From the NCBI GenBank assembly GCA_963971405.1, contig OZ020484.1, positions 30,154,770 to 30,218,769 on the forward strand: a DNA stretch of 64,000 bases, given 5' to 3'. The position numbers and the translations under genes were made by a program. Under the pieces are notes generated by a model. That model was given only the letters and a program-made list of their open reading frames with translations. It was not told the origin of the DNA and ran no database searches. Source of the DNA: Psococerastis gibbosa (taxonomy: Eukaryota; Arthropoda; Insecta; Psocodea; Psocidae). Numbering within the stretch: the first letter of the stretch is position 1; each line of letters opens with the position of its first letter. Positions 45,201 through 52,624 of the stretch are shown piece by piece.

Positions 45201-46278
45201 ACATTGTGTTGTAACATCAGACATGATTTCCCCCTATTGTAAGGAATTTCTCGCTGAAAATGATATATCTTTAACATCCAACATCTCAAAGCTTATTCCC
45301 AACTTAAACGATAAACACAACTATATAATACATTATCGAAATTTGAAGCAATGTTTAGAATTGGGATTAAAATTAAAATGTATACATAAAATTTTAGCTT
45401 TTAAGCAAAGCGCTTGGATGCGACCCTTTATCGATTTTAACACAGAAAAACGGAAATTAGCTTGTAATGATTTCGAGAAGGATTTTTATAAATTGAAAAT
45501 TAATAGTATGTATGGGAAGACAATGGAGAATGTTAGAAATCACGCAAAATTAGAGTTAGTTAACACTGCCAAACGAGCTCGTAAACTTATCTCATCCCCT
45601 GCATTTAAAGATTTTAAGATTTTTTCCAACGATTTAATAGCAGTCCGGTCAAAAAAAACTAATATTTTGCTAAACAAGCCAATATTTATTGGCCTAACCG
45701 TTCTCGAACTATCCAAGGTAGTTATGTATGAATTTCATTATAACTTTGTAAAACAAATGTATGGTGATAAAGCTGCACTGATTTTAACAGATACAGATTC
45801 GCTCGTTTATGAGGTTGAGAGTGATGATTTGTACACTGATTTAAAACCATATCCCCATTTATTTGATAACTCAGTATATCCTCCGAACCATCTCTTATAC
45901 AATATTGAAAATAAAAAGAAAGTGGGAACGTTCAAAGATGAAAATGCTCAATCTCACATTTTACAATGTGTTGCTTTACGCCCAAAATTGTATTCCCTTT
46001 TAGAGGAGGGAAAGGAGAAGAAAGTGGGCAAAGGTATAGTTCGTTCAACCCTTAAACATCATATTAACCATCAAGACTATTACAATACCTTATTTAAGCC
46101 TTGCATAGCAAAAGACTCACGTAAACCAATGTTCCGTATTCAAAGTAGAGATCATAAGCTTTTTACAATTAAACAGCAAAAAGTCACTCTTAGTCCTTAT
46201 GATGATAAACGGTATGTGTGTCGTAATGGAATTGATAGTTTAGCTCATGGTCATTATCGCATTATAGATATGTCTTAG
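42298..46278 (+). CDS. POLB: Protein-primed family-B DNA polymerase of the Polinton, 1326 aa
   Basis: Copies the linear element using a protein primer. The first ~176 residues carry C2H2-type fingers (about 15-36, 43-64, 132-153, 157-176) and a CxxC pair (89-109). Another finger-like block (FYCRWC...) precedes the exonuclease. Exonuclease motifs are IYADFES (about 516-522), HNLKRYDGHL (about 654) and TDTLLLCD (about 805). Between them ICNVCQKPL...VIDHCHITGKYR...HNVCN is an endonuclease-VII/HNH-like insertion known in Polinton polymerases. Polymerase motifs are A, YWDCTNLYG (about 900), B, KLKINSMYGKTMEN (about 1066), and C, DTDS (1165-1168). The ATG follows the shared leader. It is convergent with the hexon gene. 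Length is typical for the family. Confidence 0.97.
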   Translation: MESKKRKLNAREYVCRICAVSFTLNCHLKRHAINKHGVSIIPCKKCKATFTCREDLSHHILQRHTSANRGKETEQITPKLTSAGNGEDCKACGGKINNSSPLTVLCKECSSIFSCKYENPVSVKTLECKYICEFCSVPFARKYSLKVHILSIHIINCLNCKKLFMREDFTNHKNNCTIMSGGALSNEENFLCKTSIALDGVVKQYNYKNITIHDPVVYLNNMEGEVDSITTENIKLFNAIKWYVALHIKFERGPDNNKNYTEAWFHAKNEQLFLTDDSTIKYQQMIEQILVKIDKFQAMGSGWVLKSLKRFVIFIAEYNPCSGSSYIPLPKKIYNTKAVINIKNDDLKCFIWSILAYLHPVSRDAQRVYNYKKYEKELDMSGITYPVSLQVISKFEKNNNIGVNVFGYDHRLYPLYLSQSHHYNKQVDLLYITEDENSHYCLIKNFNKLNFSITKHKEQKFYCRWCIHAFSSAERLHEHKPLCSRHDPQKTTFPIKEKSTMKFDKAQYMIPVAYRIYADFESILSPVEGTICNTEKLSAHIPSGFCYVVVDINGNKFKEPVVYRGANAVDVFLKSLLNVKDEILNIYKNIKAVIMTDKDRENFKNSVICNVCQKPLGNDRVIDHCHITGKYRQALHNVCNMSNFRTPKHIPVFMHNLKRYDGHLIMEGVGKLKNMKITCIAKTMEEYIAFSIGELRFLDTYQFMASSLDSLVKNLVDADKNKFKIMKTCFVGEKLDLMLRKGVFPYEYITHESKFNEEHLPPIDAFFSQLTQEGISQEKYEHAQKVWNAFSIKNLGEYQDLYVLTDTLLLCDVFEAFRALCFENDNLEICHMYTAPGLALQSCLKMTGVELELLSEPDMYLFCEAGIRGGISMISKRFAESNNKYLKKFDSDKPSKFIVYWDCTNLYGHAMRQFLPISGFRWMEEEEIKNFNVMLAPDEGDDGFILQVDMEYPQKLHDLHNEYPLAAEHCVVTSDMISPYCKEFLAENDISLTSNISKLIPNLNDKHNYIIHYRNLKQCLELGLKLKCIHKILAFKQSAWMRPFIDFNTEKRKLACNDFEKDFYKLKINSMYGKTMENVRNHAKLELVNTAKRARKLISSPAFKDFKIFSNDLIAVRSKKTNILLNKPIFIGLTVLELSKVVMYEFHYNFVKQMYGDKAALILTDTDSLVYEVESDDLYTDLKPYPHLFDNSVYPPNHLLYNIENKKKVGTFKDENAQSHILQCVALRPKLYSLLEEGKEKKVGKGIVRSTLKHHINHQDYYNTLFKPCIAKDSRKPMFRIQSRDHKLFTIKQQKVTLSPYDDKRYVCRNGIDSLAHGHYRIIDMS

Positions 46279-46515
46279 GTTTAAAAGTTTGTTTTAAGTG
46301 ATTGTATGTAAAGACATTGATTTCTTTTAAAATATGTGTATTATAAAATTTGTATATCATAAAATGGTTTACATTCGTTTAGCTCATGGTCATTATTGTA
46401 TTATAGATAAGTCTTAGGCTTAAAAGCTTGTTTTAAGTGATTATATGAAAAGACATTGATTTCTTTTAAAATATGTGTATTATAAAATTATTATATCATA
46501 AAATGGTTTACATTC
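46238..46515 (+). repeat. 139-bp tandem duplication at the polymerase 3' end
   Basis: GTTTAGCTCATGGTCATTAT and the following ~119 bp occur twice in a row (46238..46376 and 46377..46515) with a few differences. The first copy holds the end of the polymerase reading frame and its stop; the second repeats that coding tail as non-coding spacer before the convergent hexon gene. Confidence 0.9.
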
Positions 46516-46517
46516 AT

Positions 46518-47732
46518 TTACAATAGTTGATGTACAATACCAGTTAAAGGTACATATTCATATAAGCAGTCGCTGATGAGTAGACAGTAGGCATTCATTT
46601 TATTAGGGAAATTAGTTTGGCCATGAATTTCCAAACGTATGTCAACACCACCTGTTTTAATGAGCTCATTCTGTCGCGAGCAGTCAATAATCCAAATCGG
46701 GTATGAATTTAGAAATTCACTACGGGAAACGTTTGGGGCTGCTTCATCCTGCATGTAGTAGTGTTTCCGGAAATTGAGAAAATTTTCATACAACACAGCG
46801 ACAGCCTTTTTGTTGAAGTTCGCCTGTAGCGGATGGTATGGATAGCATTCTGAGCCGAGGAATAGTTGCATTTGTTGTATAGCACATTGATCGAAGGCAC
46901 TAGCGTCTTTCGTAATATCATCCGCTCGGGCAGCTTGGAAGCCAATAATAGCAAACCGTGGTTTTTCACTTGAAGAAATCATGCGCACAGGCCAATTAAT
47001 TGATGATGTTGATGAGGGAATGTTTGGATATTCATACAGTTGCCATGTTCGAAAGCCAATAGGCAACCGCACGTTTTCCCTTAGTACACTCAGCAATTCA
47101 AGACGTTGGCTATCACTCACACTTACGAAAGGTATTTCCCACAGCACAGTAGTTAGTTTCAATGTTAAGTCTTTAGTGTTTGAAAGATCCCGCATGGCAT
47201 TCAGATTGCTGCGTGATCGCACTAACACAAGTTCTTGTTTAACGTTGAGTAGAACTCGTCGAAAATCCTCGCAAAATCCAAACAGCATTTTCAATGGCAC
47301 GCAAAAATTAAAGTTCCTCTCTGTTTTATTGGCATCGGTATAAAATGAGCTGTTTGTAAGACGTTGTGCATCTTGAGCGGTGAATGATACTAACCCTTTA
47401 AGCTGAGTAGCAATACCAGGGTTTCGCACATGATCAACAGTTATCCCATTGAGTTCATAGCGTATTTCAGAGAATAAGTGTGCCATAGCATTAGCGCTAA
47501 GCCCGTCTTCATCTTCATAAGCAATTGTTGTCACACCTTTTTCTAGCACCCCTTCAATATACAGTCGGCTTTCACATGGTAGAGTAAGTATATCTTGTTG
47601 ATGGATTGGTATGCGAATTTCATCATTATTATTTAGACTACTTGATGAATAGGGTGCAATCTTATGGTATTCATAACGCGTTAAACTCTCATCCACGAGA
47701 ATGGACTCCTTCACGTTTAGTATTGATGTCAT
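46518..47732 (-). CDS. PY: Hexon-type major capsid protein (PY), 404 aa
   Basis: Forms the capsid facets in the family: a double jelly-roll protein. The beginning fits the Polinton PY pattern: ILVDESLTRYEYHKIAPYSS, then EIRIPIHQQDILTLPCESRL and LYIEGVL. This is followed by LFSEIRYELNGITVDHVRNP and GIATQLKGLVSF. It is the last gene of the minus-strand virion block, and its start overlaps the small ORF at 47689..47862. It is rather short compared with many PY proteins. It converges on the polymerase gene across the 139-bp duplication. Confidence 0.92.
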   Translation of the reverse strand: MTSILNVKESILVDESLTRYEYHKIAPYSSSSLNNNDEIRIPIHQQDILTLPCESRLYIEGVLEKGVTTIAYEDEDGLSANAMAHLFSEIRYELNGITVDHVRNPGIATQLKGLVSFTAQDAQRLTNSSFYTDANKTERNFNFCVPLKMLFGFCEDFRRVLLNVKQELVLVRSRSNLNAMRDLSNTKDLTLKLTTVLWEIPFVSVSDSQRLELLSVLRENVRLPIGFRTWQLYEYPNIPSSTSSINWPVRMISSSEKPRFAIIGFQAARADDITKDASAFDQCAIQQMQLFLGSECYPYHPLQANFNKKAVAVLYENFLNFRKHYYMQDEAAPNVSRSEFLNSYPIWIIDCSRQNELIKTGGVDIRLEIHGQTNFPNKMNAYCLLISDCLYEYVPLTGIVHQLL

Positions 47733-47862
47733 CGTGGATTTTAAAACCTATTGATTGTAAATATTGCTTGTTCTCGTTAGTGAGCCGAATATAACGTGCT
47801 TGCGTGGAAGTCCGATGTGGAATGATGTATGGTGCATACCGCTGTGCAATATATACTCTCAT
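47689..47862 (-). CDS. Small basic ORF between penton and hexon, 57 aa
   Basis: Starts MRVYIAQRYAPYIIPHRTST and continues ARYIRLTNENKQYLQSIGFK. Its ATG overlaps the penton stop codon (ATGA at 47859..47862) and its own stop lies 44 bp inside the hexon gene. The 'LTNENKQYLQSIGFKI' end resembles short basic ORFs that I recall beside hexon genes in other Polintons, but I cannot confirm that without a search. The position in a packed virion block suggests a small particle component. It may also act mainly to couple translation of the hexon frame. Confidence 0.6.
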   Translation of the reverse strand: MRVYIAQRYAPYIIPHRTSTQARYIRLTNENKQYLQSIGFKIHDDINTKREGVHSRG

Positions 47863-48554
47863 TGTCGTTTACGTAAATGAAGACGTAAAGTAATAGTTTC
47901 TCCTCGGAAATTAACCGTCTCGTTGTCTTGATCGACAATGTCTAACGTTAGACTTGTAAGTACATTCGTATTTATAGCATGGTAGATGATTGTATTTGGT
48001 GCTTCAACAATCCGATAGCCAGGTGGTACATTAGGATAAAATTCATGAACGGCATGTGATGGTCTACCATTCAAATATGATCCACTTGTAATATTACAAT
48101 TAATTCGAATTGCATTGACTTTGGATATTTTAATGCTATGTGGTGATTCATATCTTTCCCCAGGGAAAAATGTCATCACATCATAACCAAAGCCTAGCAG
48201 GTATCCTAGTTCTTCATTTACTTCAATTTCAAAGTCTTCATGTATTATCATAACTTCCGAATGTAGGGTGTTCCGATTTGCGCGTATCCGTATGATTTCA
48301 GAACCCCACACTTGATTAATATACTTGACTACATCTAACAATTCGTAGGATCCAGTTGGTATTTCAATTATTCTAGTCTTCGGAGGAATTGAATTGTTTA
48401 CAATTTTAACGACACCATTTGAGAGATTAGGAATTGAATTGTATGTTTCGAGGTCAAGCAAGCCGATTTCCCATGCACCCTCAAGTACAATCGGTGGGAA
48501 GTAGTTGCTACTTAGCAATGAGTCGTTACCGCTCAATGTCAATGCTAGCGACAT
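47859..48554 (-). CDS. PX: Penton-type minor capsid protein (PX), 231 aa
   Basis: The blocks WEIGLLDLETYNSIPNLS, RIIEIPTGSYELLDVVKYIN, ELGYLLGFGYDVMTFFPGE and the closing VNFRGETITLRLHLRK are the hallmarks of the Polinton single jelly-roll penton protein, which forms the capsid vertices. I chose the ATG at 48554 (MSLALTLSG). The longer open frame upstream begins at a TTG and would add only five residues. The gene lies 28 nt after the protease stop, and its stop overlaps the start of the 57-aa ORF. Confidence 0.92.
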   Translation of the reverse strand: MSLALTLSGNDSLLSSNYFPPIVLEGAWEIGLLDLETYNSIPNLSNGVVKIVNNSIPPKTRIIEIPTGSYELLDVVKYINQVWGSEIIRIRANRNTLHSEVMIIHEDFEIEVNEELGYLLGFGYDVMTFFPGERYESPHSIKISKVNAIRINCNITSGSYLNGRPSHAVHEFYPNVPPGYRIVEAPNTIIYHAINTNVLTSLTLDIVDQDNETVNFRGETITLRLHLRKRQ

Positions 48555-48582
48555 AATGCAATAAATCAAACATATTCATAAC

Positions 48583-48963
48583 TTATATAACTTTTAATAG
48601 TATGGAAAATGGATCTTTCATGTAGAGAAATTTTAAACATAACTGCCCACAATTTGATGTTGAATAGGTTTGATACGATTGATGGTTGTAGTATATTGTA
48701 CAGTTGTGGAAATATTGTTTCAATTCCAATGGTGGTTGTAAGTCCCCGAAGCTATCGAAGTATATAACTCGGTTTCTAATCTTGCGGTAAGCAACCCAAT
48801 GTGTACCAGGTCCTATAGCATCATCTAAATTAATTATTCCAGCTTCATTATGTTTCCATGGTATGCGAGGCAATGCATTTCGCATGAACACACCACGAAA
48901 ATGAGGAACGTTAGCGGTGAATTTTGTAAGTTCCACATTAGTCATTGGACGGTTCCGAGGCAT
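48583..48963 (-). CDS. PRO: Adenain-like cysteine protease, 126 aa
   Basis: Family role: matures virion proteins inside the particle. Expected active-site residues are visible: His55 in GTHWVAY, Asp70 in IYFDSFG, Gln98 and Cys105 in SNCGQLC. The Gln-to-Cys distance of seven is the same as in adenovirus protease. The N-terminal region (NVPHFRGVFMRNALP) fits the usual 'F-GVF--D-LP' block. It starts 5 nt after the stop of the core-protein gene and is compact for the family. Confidence 0.93.
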   Translation of the reverse strand: MPRNRPMTNVELTKFTANVPHFRGVFMRNALPRIPWKHNEAGIINLDDAIGPGTHWVAYRKIRNRVIYFDSFGDLQPPLELKQYFHNCTIYYNHQSYQTYSTSNCGQLCLKFLYMKDPFSILLKVI

Positions 48964-48968
48964 GCAAC

Positions 48969-49694
48969 TTAGTTTTTTGAATAAGGATGCAAGTAGAGTC
49001 CACTCCCTTTCTTATGTGGCGCTAAATACAAGCCTTTCCCAATAGCTATAGATTCCATAGTTTGATTATGACGTTTCATTTCTTCATACTTTTTCTGTGC
49101 ACTATGGACTTTATTAACAGCTGATGTAATTCCTGCAGCACCGCCAGAGAGAGCGCCTAGTGCAGAAAGCCCCGCAAATATCGGGATAAGTGGTAATATA
49201 CCACCTGTCTTGGCAATAGGTATGATTCGGGGAAGTTTCACCTTATTTCCCTTTGATTTCTTCACAGATTTATAAGCAATCTTGATTGTATCCGCCACAG
49301 TGGGTGGTTTTGCAAGCTTTATCGCTTTCTTCGCTGAAGTCAATAGTGATCTGAAGGATACTTTCCGCTTCAGCCCAAATCCCAGCTTTCGTTTAACTTT
49401 CATTGCAGCTGTCACACCTAAAGCGACAATTTTTTCCCCTATAGATGAATCTTTTGCCTTAACACGTTGCCACGCTTGATCTGCTAATTTTATATCCGCT
49501 ACGTGTCGATTAGTTATATCTGATGACTGCGAATAAGCTATATCGTGTTCACGGCAAGCTTGATCAAGTTTGTTTCTCCCTCGATCTCCTCGAATTAATC
49601 GTTTTTCTAACTTGGTGCCTGGTCCGCAGAATTGATAGCCGGGGATATGTGCTTCAAATGGTAACTTATTAATTATGCTGTTCACCATAGACAT
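48969..49694 (-). CDS. Virion core protein with phospholipase A2-like domain, about 241 aa
   Basis: Residues 18-54 read PGYQFCGPGT...CREHDIAY. This matches the calcium loop (YxxxGPG) and the His-Asp catalytic block (HDxxY) of the parvovirus VP1-type phospholipase A2 domain, which also occurs in Polinton and adintovirus core proteins. The middle is very basic (KVKRKLGFGLKRKVSF, KKSKGNKVKLPR), and a Gly/Ala-rich hydrophobic stretch (LSALGALSGGAAGITSAV) follows, as in virion core or membrane-active proteins. I chose the ATG at 49694, 10 nt after an initiator-like TCATTC; the longer frame begins at a GTG. It is the first gene of the minus-strand virion block. Confidence 0.85.
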   Translation of the reverse strand: MSMVNSIINKLPFEAHIPGYQFCGPGTKLEKRLIRGDRGRNKLDQACREHDIAYSQSSDITNRHVADIKLADQAWQRVKAKDSSIGEKIVALGVTAAMKVKRKLGFGLKRKVSFRSLLTSAKKAIKLAKPPTVADTIKIAYKSVKKSKGNKVKLPRIIPIAKTGGILPLIPIFAGLSALGALSGGAAGITSAVNKVHSAQKKYEEMKRHNQTMESIAIGKGLYLAPHKKGSGLYLHPYSKN

Positions 49695-49760
49695 TCTCAA
49701 ATGTGAATGAGTAAAATACATATATACAGTGGTATTTATAACTTTTTTATCAGTCATATA
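49695..49760. promoter_or_regulatory. Divergent promoter region between core block and ATPase
   Basis: Only 66 bp separate the two divergent starts. It contains initiator-like TCATTC on the minus strand (49710..49705) and TCAGTC on the plus strand (49750..49755), with an AT-rich TATATATGTATTTTA-type stretch between them. Promoter activity is inferred. Confidence 0.55.
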
Positions 49761-50456
49761 ATGAAGCTCGTACCACAGAGACACAAGTTCAGTGTGATTC
49801 TAAGTCAAGAAGATGAAGATGTACGGAATAATAGAAAGCATGGACCTTTACTCCCCGGATCGATTCGTGGTGCAATCTGCGGCCCATCAGGTTGTGGTAA
49901 AACAAGCCTACTATGCAGTATGGTATATCATCCGTTTGGGCTACGATTTGAAAATGTATACTTATTCTGCAAAACATTGTTTCAACATAAATACCAGCAG
50001 CTTGAGACAAATGTAAATTCTATTCGTGGGATGACTTTTACGGGGTCAAGCGATTCGGTTACACCACTCTCTGACATCAAACCTAACTCTGTGCTAATAT
50101 TCGACGATGTTTCATGTGAATCACAAACGGAAATTCGAAATGTCTACTGTATGGGTCGTCATAAAGGGATTGATTGCTTCTATCTCACTCAGACCTATAC
50201 CTCTATTCCAAAACATTTGTTGCGAGACAATTTGAATTTTATCGTGCTATTCAAACAGGATTTACTTAATATAAAGAATGTGTATAGAGACCATGTTGCG
50301 GGGGATATGGATTTAGCGACATTCATGAAACTCTGCGCCGAAGCATGGAAAGAGTCACATGCATTCCTAGTTATTGCAAAAGATTTTGGATTAAACGATG
50401 GACGATATCGGCAGGGATTCGATCACTACTTCAAAGATATAAATAACTCTGCTTAA
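49761..50456 (+). CDS. ATP: Packaging ATPase (FtsK/HerA type), 231 aa
   Basis: Family role: drives DNA into the capsid. Walker A is GPSGCGKTS (41-49) and Walker B is VLIFDD (111-116). A later block, YCMGRHKGIDCFYLTQTYTS, is the arginine/sensor-like region, with RDNLNFIVLFKQ after it, as in Polinton ATPases. I chose the ATG at 49761 (MKLVPQRHKF) over the further upstream in-frame ATG, because the latter would lie inside the divergent core-protein gene and upstream of the initiator-like motif. Length is normal for the family. Confidence 0.94.
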   Translation: MKLVPQRHKFSVILSQEDEDVRNNRKHGPLLPGSIRGAICGPSGCGKTSLLCSMVYHPFGLRFENVYLFCKTLFQHKYQQLETNVNSIRGMTFTGSSDSVTPLSDIKPNSVLIFDDVSCESQTEIRNVYCMGRHKGIDCFYLTQTYTSIPKHLLRDNLNFIVLFKQDLLNIKNVYRDHVAGDMDLATFMKLCAEAWKESHAFLVIAKDFGLNDGRYRQGFDHYFKDINNSA

Positions 50457-50503
50457 CACTCAACTCATCATTATTCATTCAACTGTGACTCGGTGAGGTA
50501 GAT

Positions 50504-51202
50504 ATGGATACTAAAGTTATCAAGAATATTGTCAACATACGCAAAGCTCTGCAGCAAAAGTACCTTAATCTTAAACGTGATCTACACAATGAGGCTGCTC
50601 AGCAAGAGCGAAAGTTAAAACCGGTCTCGAAACCACTACAAGAATTAATTGAGTTGAACAAACAGACAGCACCAGAAAAAACAATAAATAAACCCGGAGT
50701 TAGCAAATATTTAGACTTATTTATACCTGATCATTATAATAGGAAAACCATTGATACATACTATGGACTAACACGAAGTAATGAAGGTATATTTAGGCTG
50801 GGTTCATACCCTGTACATTTCAATGATGAAGATGATTCAATCACAATCGAAGATAAAACATGGCAAGGTACATTGGGCTTATATGAATTATTAACCTTGA
50901 ACAAGCCTGAAAACTATACTCCGGAAGATTTACAAGCTTATAAAGATATGCTGGAAAGAACTGGAGCTCATTTAACCACTAGTGGTCGTCTGAGGGGCAG
51001 TCAACGTTATAAATATCAAAAGATTATTAAACAGCTATTTGGGATAAAATCTGGTGGTGAATACCGGTATTGGAACGATCCAAATGAACTGGTAGAACGA
51101 TTACGCTTACTTAATGCATCACATGCTGCAGGACATACAAGTCATCAAAACGAAATCATTGATATTATAAGCGAATTGCGAGAAGCAAATATTATTCAAT
51201 GA
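50504..51202 (+). CDS. Conserved Polinton protein of unknown function (DUF8207-like), 232 aa
   Basis: A basic, coiled-coil-like N-terminus (KALQQKYLNLKRDLHNEAAQ) is followed by a domain I recognise from many animal Polintons: DTYYGLTRS...FRLGS, then GTLGLYELLTLNKPENYTPE, DLQAYKDMLERTGAH and a closing HQNEIIDIISELREANIIQ. I believe this is the domain labelled DUF8207, but I could not search for it. No catalytic motif is apparent; a virion or DNA-bound role is possible. An initiator-like TCATTC lies 24 bp upstream (50475..50480). Its stop overlaps the integrase start in ATGA. Confidence 0.75.
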   Translation: MDTKVIKNIVNIRKALQQKYLNLKRDLHNEAAQQERKLKPVSKPLQELIELNKQTAPEKTINKPGVSKYLDLFIPDHYNRKTIDTYYGLTRSNEGIFRLGSYPVHFNDEDDSITIEDKTWQGTLGLYELLTLNKPENYTPEDLQAYKDMLERTGAHLTTSGRLRGSQRYKYQKIIKQLFGIKSGGEYRYWNDPNELVERLRLLNASHAAGHTSHQNEIIDIISELREANIIQ

Positions 51203-52113
51203 AGCAAGCTTTGGTTGATGAAATTCATCGGCCTGCTCGACGGAATTATCCTCGACGTCATGTGACTCTTAAAGGAATGCATGATTTATGGCAAGCAGAT
51301 CTAGTGGAAATGATTCCATATTCAAGGATTAATAAAGGATATAAATATATTCTAACAGTGATAAATGCATTCACAAAATTCGGTTATGCAGAAGCAGTAA
51401 AAACTAAATCTATGAAAAATGTTACTGAAGCTTTCATAAAAATTCTCAATAGAGCTCCACAAGCTCCTGCTCACCTCCAGTCAGATATGGGACTAGAATT
51501 TTTCAACATGCGAATGAAAAGTCTTCTAAAACAATATAGCATTAATCATTATGCTACGTATTCTACACTGAAAGCTTCAATTATTGAACGCTGGAATCGC
51601 ACTCTGAAAAATCGAATGTGGAAGGAATTCAGCTTGCAGGGAAATTATAAGTGGTTGCATTTACTACCTCGTCTAGTGCAACAATATAACACTACCAAGC
51701 ATAGGACAATTAACATGTGTCCTGCTGATGTGCGAGAAGAACATGAAGCAAAATTATTATCCATGTATAATGCTGTTGATGTGAAAGGTACTATCAAACA
51801 GAAATTTCAAGAGGGTGATCCTGTCAGAATCAGCAAGCAAAAAGCCTTATTTGAGAAGGGTTACCAACCGAACTGGTCTACAGAAGTATTTCGCGTGCGT
51901 CTAGTACAACCTACTCGACCTACCACCTATCTCCTTGAGGCTATGGATGGCGAACCCATCTTGGGCTCATGGTATATGGAAGAGTTGCAGAAAACCAAGC
52001 ATCCAGATGTATATTTGGTGGAGAAAGTTTTGAAAAAGTCAAAGGATAAATTATATGTGAAATGGCTTGGTTTCCCGAAACCTACATGGATTAATAAAAC
52101 TGATATTTTATAA
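51199..52113 (+). CDS. INT: Retrovirus-type integrase with chromodomain, 304 aa
   Basis: Inserts the element's ends into the host chromosome. The DDE triad is Asp34 (WQADLVEM), Asp96 (LQSDMGLEF) and Glu130 (KASIIERWNRTLK). An SH3-like region (EGDPVRISKQKALFEKGY, then WSTEVFRV) follows. The last ~36 residues (VYLVEKVLKK...LYVKWLGFPKPTWI) form a chromodomain, which in related elements steers insertion to marked chromatin. The ATG overlaps the previous stop (ATGA), suggesting reinitiation on a shared message. An AATAAA signal lies near the 3' end (52093..52098). There is no obvious N-terminal zinc-binding domain in this frame. Confidence 0.95.
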   Translation: MKQALVDEIHRPARRNYPRRHVTLKGMHDLWQADLVEMIPYSRINKGYKYILTVINAFTKFGYAEAVKTKSMKNVTEAFIKILNRAPQAPAHLQSDMGLEFFNMRMKSLLKQYSINHYATYSTLKASIIERWNRTLKNRMWKEFSLQGNYKWLHLLPRLVQQYNTTKHRTINMCPADVREEHEAKLLSMYNAVDVKGTIKQKFQEGDPVRISKQKALFEKGYQPNWSTEVFRVRLVQPTRPTTYLLEAMDGEPILGSWYMEELQKTKHPDVYLVEKVLKKSKDKLYVKWLGFPKPTWINKTDIL

Positions 52114-52126
52114 ATATAACTTTATT
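52093..52126. terminator. Overlapping poly(A) signals of convergent genes
   Basis: AATAAA on the plus strand (52093..52098, inside the integrase 3' end) and AATAAA on the minus strand (52126..52121, directly after the stop of the opposing gene) face each other across only 13 bp between stop codons. Confidence 0.6.
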
Positions 52127-52624
52127 TTAATCAACCTCATCATGATCAATGAAACAATAGACATCTTGAAACCATTTCTGTAGTTTCTTCAAATTTATCA
52201 ACGCGCAGTTTCCCGTGTGAATGCATTGTTTAGCTTCTACAGGTGGTAACTTCTGAAAACTTGCCAGAACCACAGAGTCCAAGTCATATACAACACGTTC
52301 TAGTATTCCTGCAAGCCATACTTGCTTCTCTCCTCCTTTAGTAGCAATTCTAGTATACTGATTAGCAAACTCAAGTAAAATGTTCTTTAGCCAAATGTAG
52401 TTCACGTTCCCCTCTTCCCAACGAAGTTTATGGAGATTATTTGTGCTCCATGTGTTGCTGCTTTTTACTTGAGCTGTAAGATTGGCGAATGGAAAGGGTG
52501 GACGGAAAAACCAATGCTCATACTGGTCATCGTATGCAGGGCCCATAGCCAATTCTTTGATGATGAAATTGTTTCCATTATCTTTGAAACCTTGAAACTC
52601 AACTATTCCCAGCGGTTTCATCAT
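52127..52624 (-). CDS. Conserved unknown Polinton-associated protein, 165 aa
   Basis: Starts MMKPLGIVEFQGFKDNGNNF. The blocks IVEFQGFKDNGNNFIIKELA, WFFRPPFPFANL and NLHKLRWEEGN are a pattern I have seen in unannotated ORFs linked to animal Polintons and similar elements. EKQVWLAGIL and a closing CALINLKKLQKWF complete it. The (D/E)xQGF start hints at an RNase H-like or exonuclease-like fold, but not all catalytic positions can be assigned, so this stays a guess. I chose the ATG at 52624; the frame six bases upstream begins at a TTG. It overlaps the 3' end of the preceding gene by 26 bp in another frame. Confidence 0.65.
   Translation of the reverse strand: MMKPLGIVEFQGFKDNGNNFIIKELAMGPAYDDQYEHWFFRPPFPFANLTAQVKSSNTWSTNNLHKLRWEEGNVNYIWLKNILLEFANQYTRIATKGGEKQVWLAGILERVVYDLDSVVLASFQKLPPVEAKQCIHTGNCALINLKKLQKWFQDVYCFIDHDEVD

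Noticed and set aside
48555-48569. Longer penton start five residues upstream, and similar upstream starts for the core and 165-aa genes
   Set aside because: These begin at TTG or GTG; the next in-frame ATG fits family alignments and the nearby initiator-like motifs.
51199-52113. Integrase as evidence of an LTR retrotransposon
   Set aside because: No reverse transcriptase, protease or LTRs lie nearby, and the gene is inside a Polinton with capsid and polymerase genes; Polintons carry this integrase.
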